Part shown: positions 49,275-50,447 of the stretch, piece by piece
Numbering within the stretch: position 1 is the stretch's first letter
Layout of the letters: each line of letters opens with the position of its first letter
Assembly: GCA_934096075.1 (NCBI GenBank)
Contig: CAKOLN010000009.1
Span: 1 to 50,447, forward strand
DNA length: 50,447 bases
Direction of reading: 5' to 3'
Origin: an uncultured Bacilli bacterium
Lineage (GTDB): Bacteria; Bacillota_I; Bacilli_A; RF39; UBA660
Made by a program: the position numbers and the translations under genes
Notes under the pieces: model-generated
Told to the model about the DNA's origin: nothing
Seen by the model: only the letters and a program-made list of their open reading frames with translations
Databases searched by the model: none

Positions 49275-50447
49275 CTAATTTTCAGCACTTGCACATGCAT
49301 CGTCTATTGTTACTTCATATGGACTTTCTGAAGTTCCATTACCTGACAAGTATTTAACACATGCCTTTAAGCTTAATGCTGGACGAATGATGACGGCGTC
49401 CGTTGTATTATTCAAGCTGTCGCTGAACAAGCGACCCGGAGGGTTGTTACCGCTGACGAAAAACACGTAAGCACCACCATAAGAACGATCCCAGGCAAGA
49501 GAAGAAAGCACCCACCAATAGTAACCACTTGTGATTGACTTTCCTTGACTATTTGTGTAATACCAAGCATATGGGCTATTTAAAGTAGTATTATATACAG
49601 AACCGGAAAAAGATACTTCATCTGCAGTCATAAGTGCTATTGGATAAGTTAATTTTCCATTTCCCCCACCAGTTGTACTTGAACTAAACTTATCTTCTAC
49701 TGCTTGAGTACTCTCAAATAATCCACCTGTAGTATTTCCCCCACACTTATACGTTGGTGTTTTAATTGCTCCATCTGATTTTAATCTAATATAACCACCA
49801 TAATAAAATGCTGCTGCATTATATGTTCCACGACCTACACTTCTATCATTACAATATATTGCTGTTTTACTTATATATTTATCATAATTAGTAAGCAAAT
49901 TATTTTGATACCATGTATCTATTTTTGTTTTTATTGTACTGTTATTTGTATTAGTCCTATTATTTTCTAACGAACCTCTTGTTCCATACATATAGCCTAC
50001 ATACATCGGATCATTATATTTTTCATTAAAATTCGAAATTCCAATATAAGCTGTGGTCGATGTATGACTTGTTCCAGCATAAAGCATTCTTACACTTTTA
50101 TCTTCATTTGTTCTTATTATTCTCCAGTAGAATCCTCCGAATTTTACCCAGTTGTTTGTCGTATTCCCCGAATAATAGTATACTGTACTTCCATCTTCTG
50201 TTTTATTTGTTTGATATATTGTTCCTGTTGTGGTTGCTGTGTTGGTTACACTAAAGTCTGTTCTTTCACTTACTGTTGGATTATCTATTAGTATTTGTGC
50301 TGCTAGTGTGCCTGATTTGAATGGTCCATCCTCTTGTAGTGTTACTTCACATGTTATATTTTTTCTTATGTTAGTTATTGTTAGTGTATTATCTGTTAGT
50401 GTTCCTCCTGTACAATTTACTTCCGCATCATCTAATGTATATCCTTC
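49275..50447 (-). CDS. VP5: variable surface protein, 5' end beyond the window
   Basis: 390 residues of the C-terminal part; the start lies past the right edge. The visible N-terminal part (GYTLDDAEVNCTGGT, then ITNIRKNITCEVTL) is a Cys-containing beta-type module not seen in VP1-VP4, so the same display domain is joined to a different stalk. The rest follows the family: YYYSGNTTNNWVKFGGFYWRI, AIYCNDRS, TYKCGGNTTGGLFES, YWWVLSS and a final IRPALSL. The C-terminus (SPYEVTIDDACASAEN) also differs from the YDGSCK ending of the others. XRE gene 8 bases downstream. Confidence 0.8.
   Translation of the reverse strand, partial: EGYTLDDAEVNCTGGTLTDNTLTITNIRKNITCEVTLQEDGPFKSGTLAAQILIDNPTVSERTDFSVTNTATTTGTIYQTNKTEDGSTVYYYSGNTTNNWVKFGGFYWRIIRTNEDKSVRMLYAGTSHTSTTAYIGISNFNEKYNDPMYVGYMYGTRGSLENNRTNTNNSTIKTKIDTWYQNNLLTNYDKYISKTAIYCNDRSVGRGTYNAAAFYYGGYIRLKSDGAIKTPTYKCGGNTTGGLFESTQAVEDKFSSSTTGGGNGKLTYPIALMTADEVSFSGSVYNTTLNSPYAWYYTNSQGKSITSGYYWWVLSSLAWDRSYGGAYVFFVSGNNPPGRLFSDSLNNTTDAVIIRPALSLKACVKYLSGNGTSESPYEVTIDDACASAEN
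49380..49520 (-). other. Variable region of VP5 (candidate DGR VR)
   Basis: A 141-base block from YWW to RP. Only one interior codon (ACA) ends in A; AGC, GTC, GAC, AAC, CGC, TTC and GCC codons are common. It is distinctly GC-richer than the flanking gene sequence. Confidence 0.7.

Overview
This is an AT-rich, gene-dense bacterial chromosome segment with no plasmid, phage or insertion-sequence genes. It uses the standard code: TGA is a stop and Trp is TGG. Gene content is Bacillota, most likely an uncultivated gut Bacilli lineage with a small genome (inference). The evidence is EzrA, DivIB/FtsA/FtsZ, MurT/GatD, RNase HIII, a SpoVIF-like protein, TasA/camelysin-like surface proteins and Bacillus-type SD sites. 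Most genes lie on the minus strand.

Layout. 1-3.5 kb: SpoVIF-like protein, an unknown gene coupled to der, and ftsW/rodA. 3.5-7.8 kb: the str operon rpsL-rpsG-fusA-tuf. 7.9-9.7 kb: variable surface protein VP1 with its leader. 9.7-18.2 kb: two paralogous unknown proteins, an M16 peptidase pair, deoD, ftsK and ezrA. 18.3-19.1 kb: rpsD with its own promoter and leader (plus strand). 19.2-25.2 kb: VP2, trxA, cvpA, a DUF4143 ATPase, a lipase-like hydrolase and rnhC. 25.16-25.40 kb: two tandem small-RNA genes. 25.4-29.4 kb: an unknown protein, ftsZ, ftsA, divIB and a mini-STAS protein. 29.5-31.6 kb: murT-gatD. 31.6-33.3 kb: VP3. 33.3-39.5 kb: prepilin peptidase, PilC-like protein, parvulin-like foldase, rnhB and dxs. 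39.7-42.1 kb: three tandem DUF1016/YhcG-type nuclease paralogues. 42.2-47.0 kb: smc-rnc diverging from yidD and a ZnuA-like lipoprotein. 47.0-50.4 kb: VP4, an XRE regulator, and VP5, which runs off the right edge.

The most notable system is the five dispersed VP genes. Each ends in a CLec/DUF6273-like display domain with the frame WW.LSP ... VRP. Inside that frame lies a 117-141 base block that differs completely between copies. In the clearest copies it is strikingly GC-rich for this genome and almost free of A-ending codons. This is the signature expected of variable regions (VRs) diversified by adenine-directed mutagenesis in a diversity-generating retroelement (DGR). No reverse transcriptase, Avd or template repeat is in the window, so the DGR would act in trans from elsewhere. 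Three of the five have a conserved control region: sigma-A-type promoter, short leader ORF, long-range hairpin and intrinsic terminator just before the gene's SD. Two of these leaders are nearly identical and carry a G8 tract and a 16-bp palindrome, and one lies next to the XRE gene.

Other notable points are GatD and MurT with lost active-site or zinc-ligand residues, a ZnuA-like lipoprotein without metal ligands, GC-rich palindromes at the same codon position in the three YhcG paralogues, a short SMC, and the tandem sRNA pair. Functions come from motifs read by eye and general family knowledge; no database search was run.
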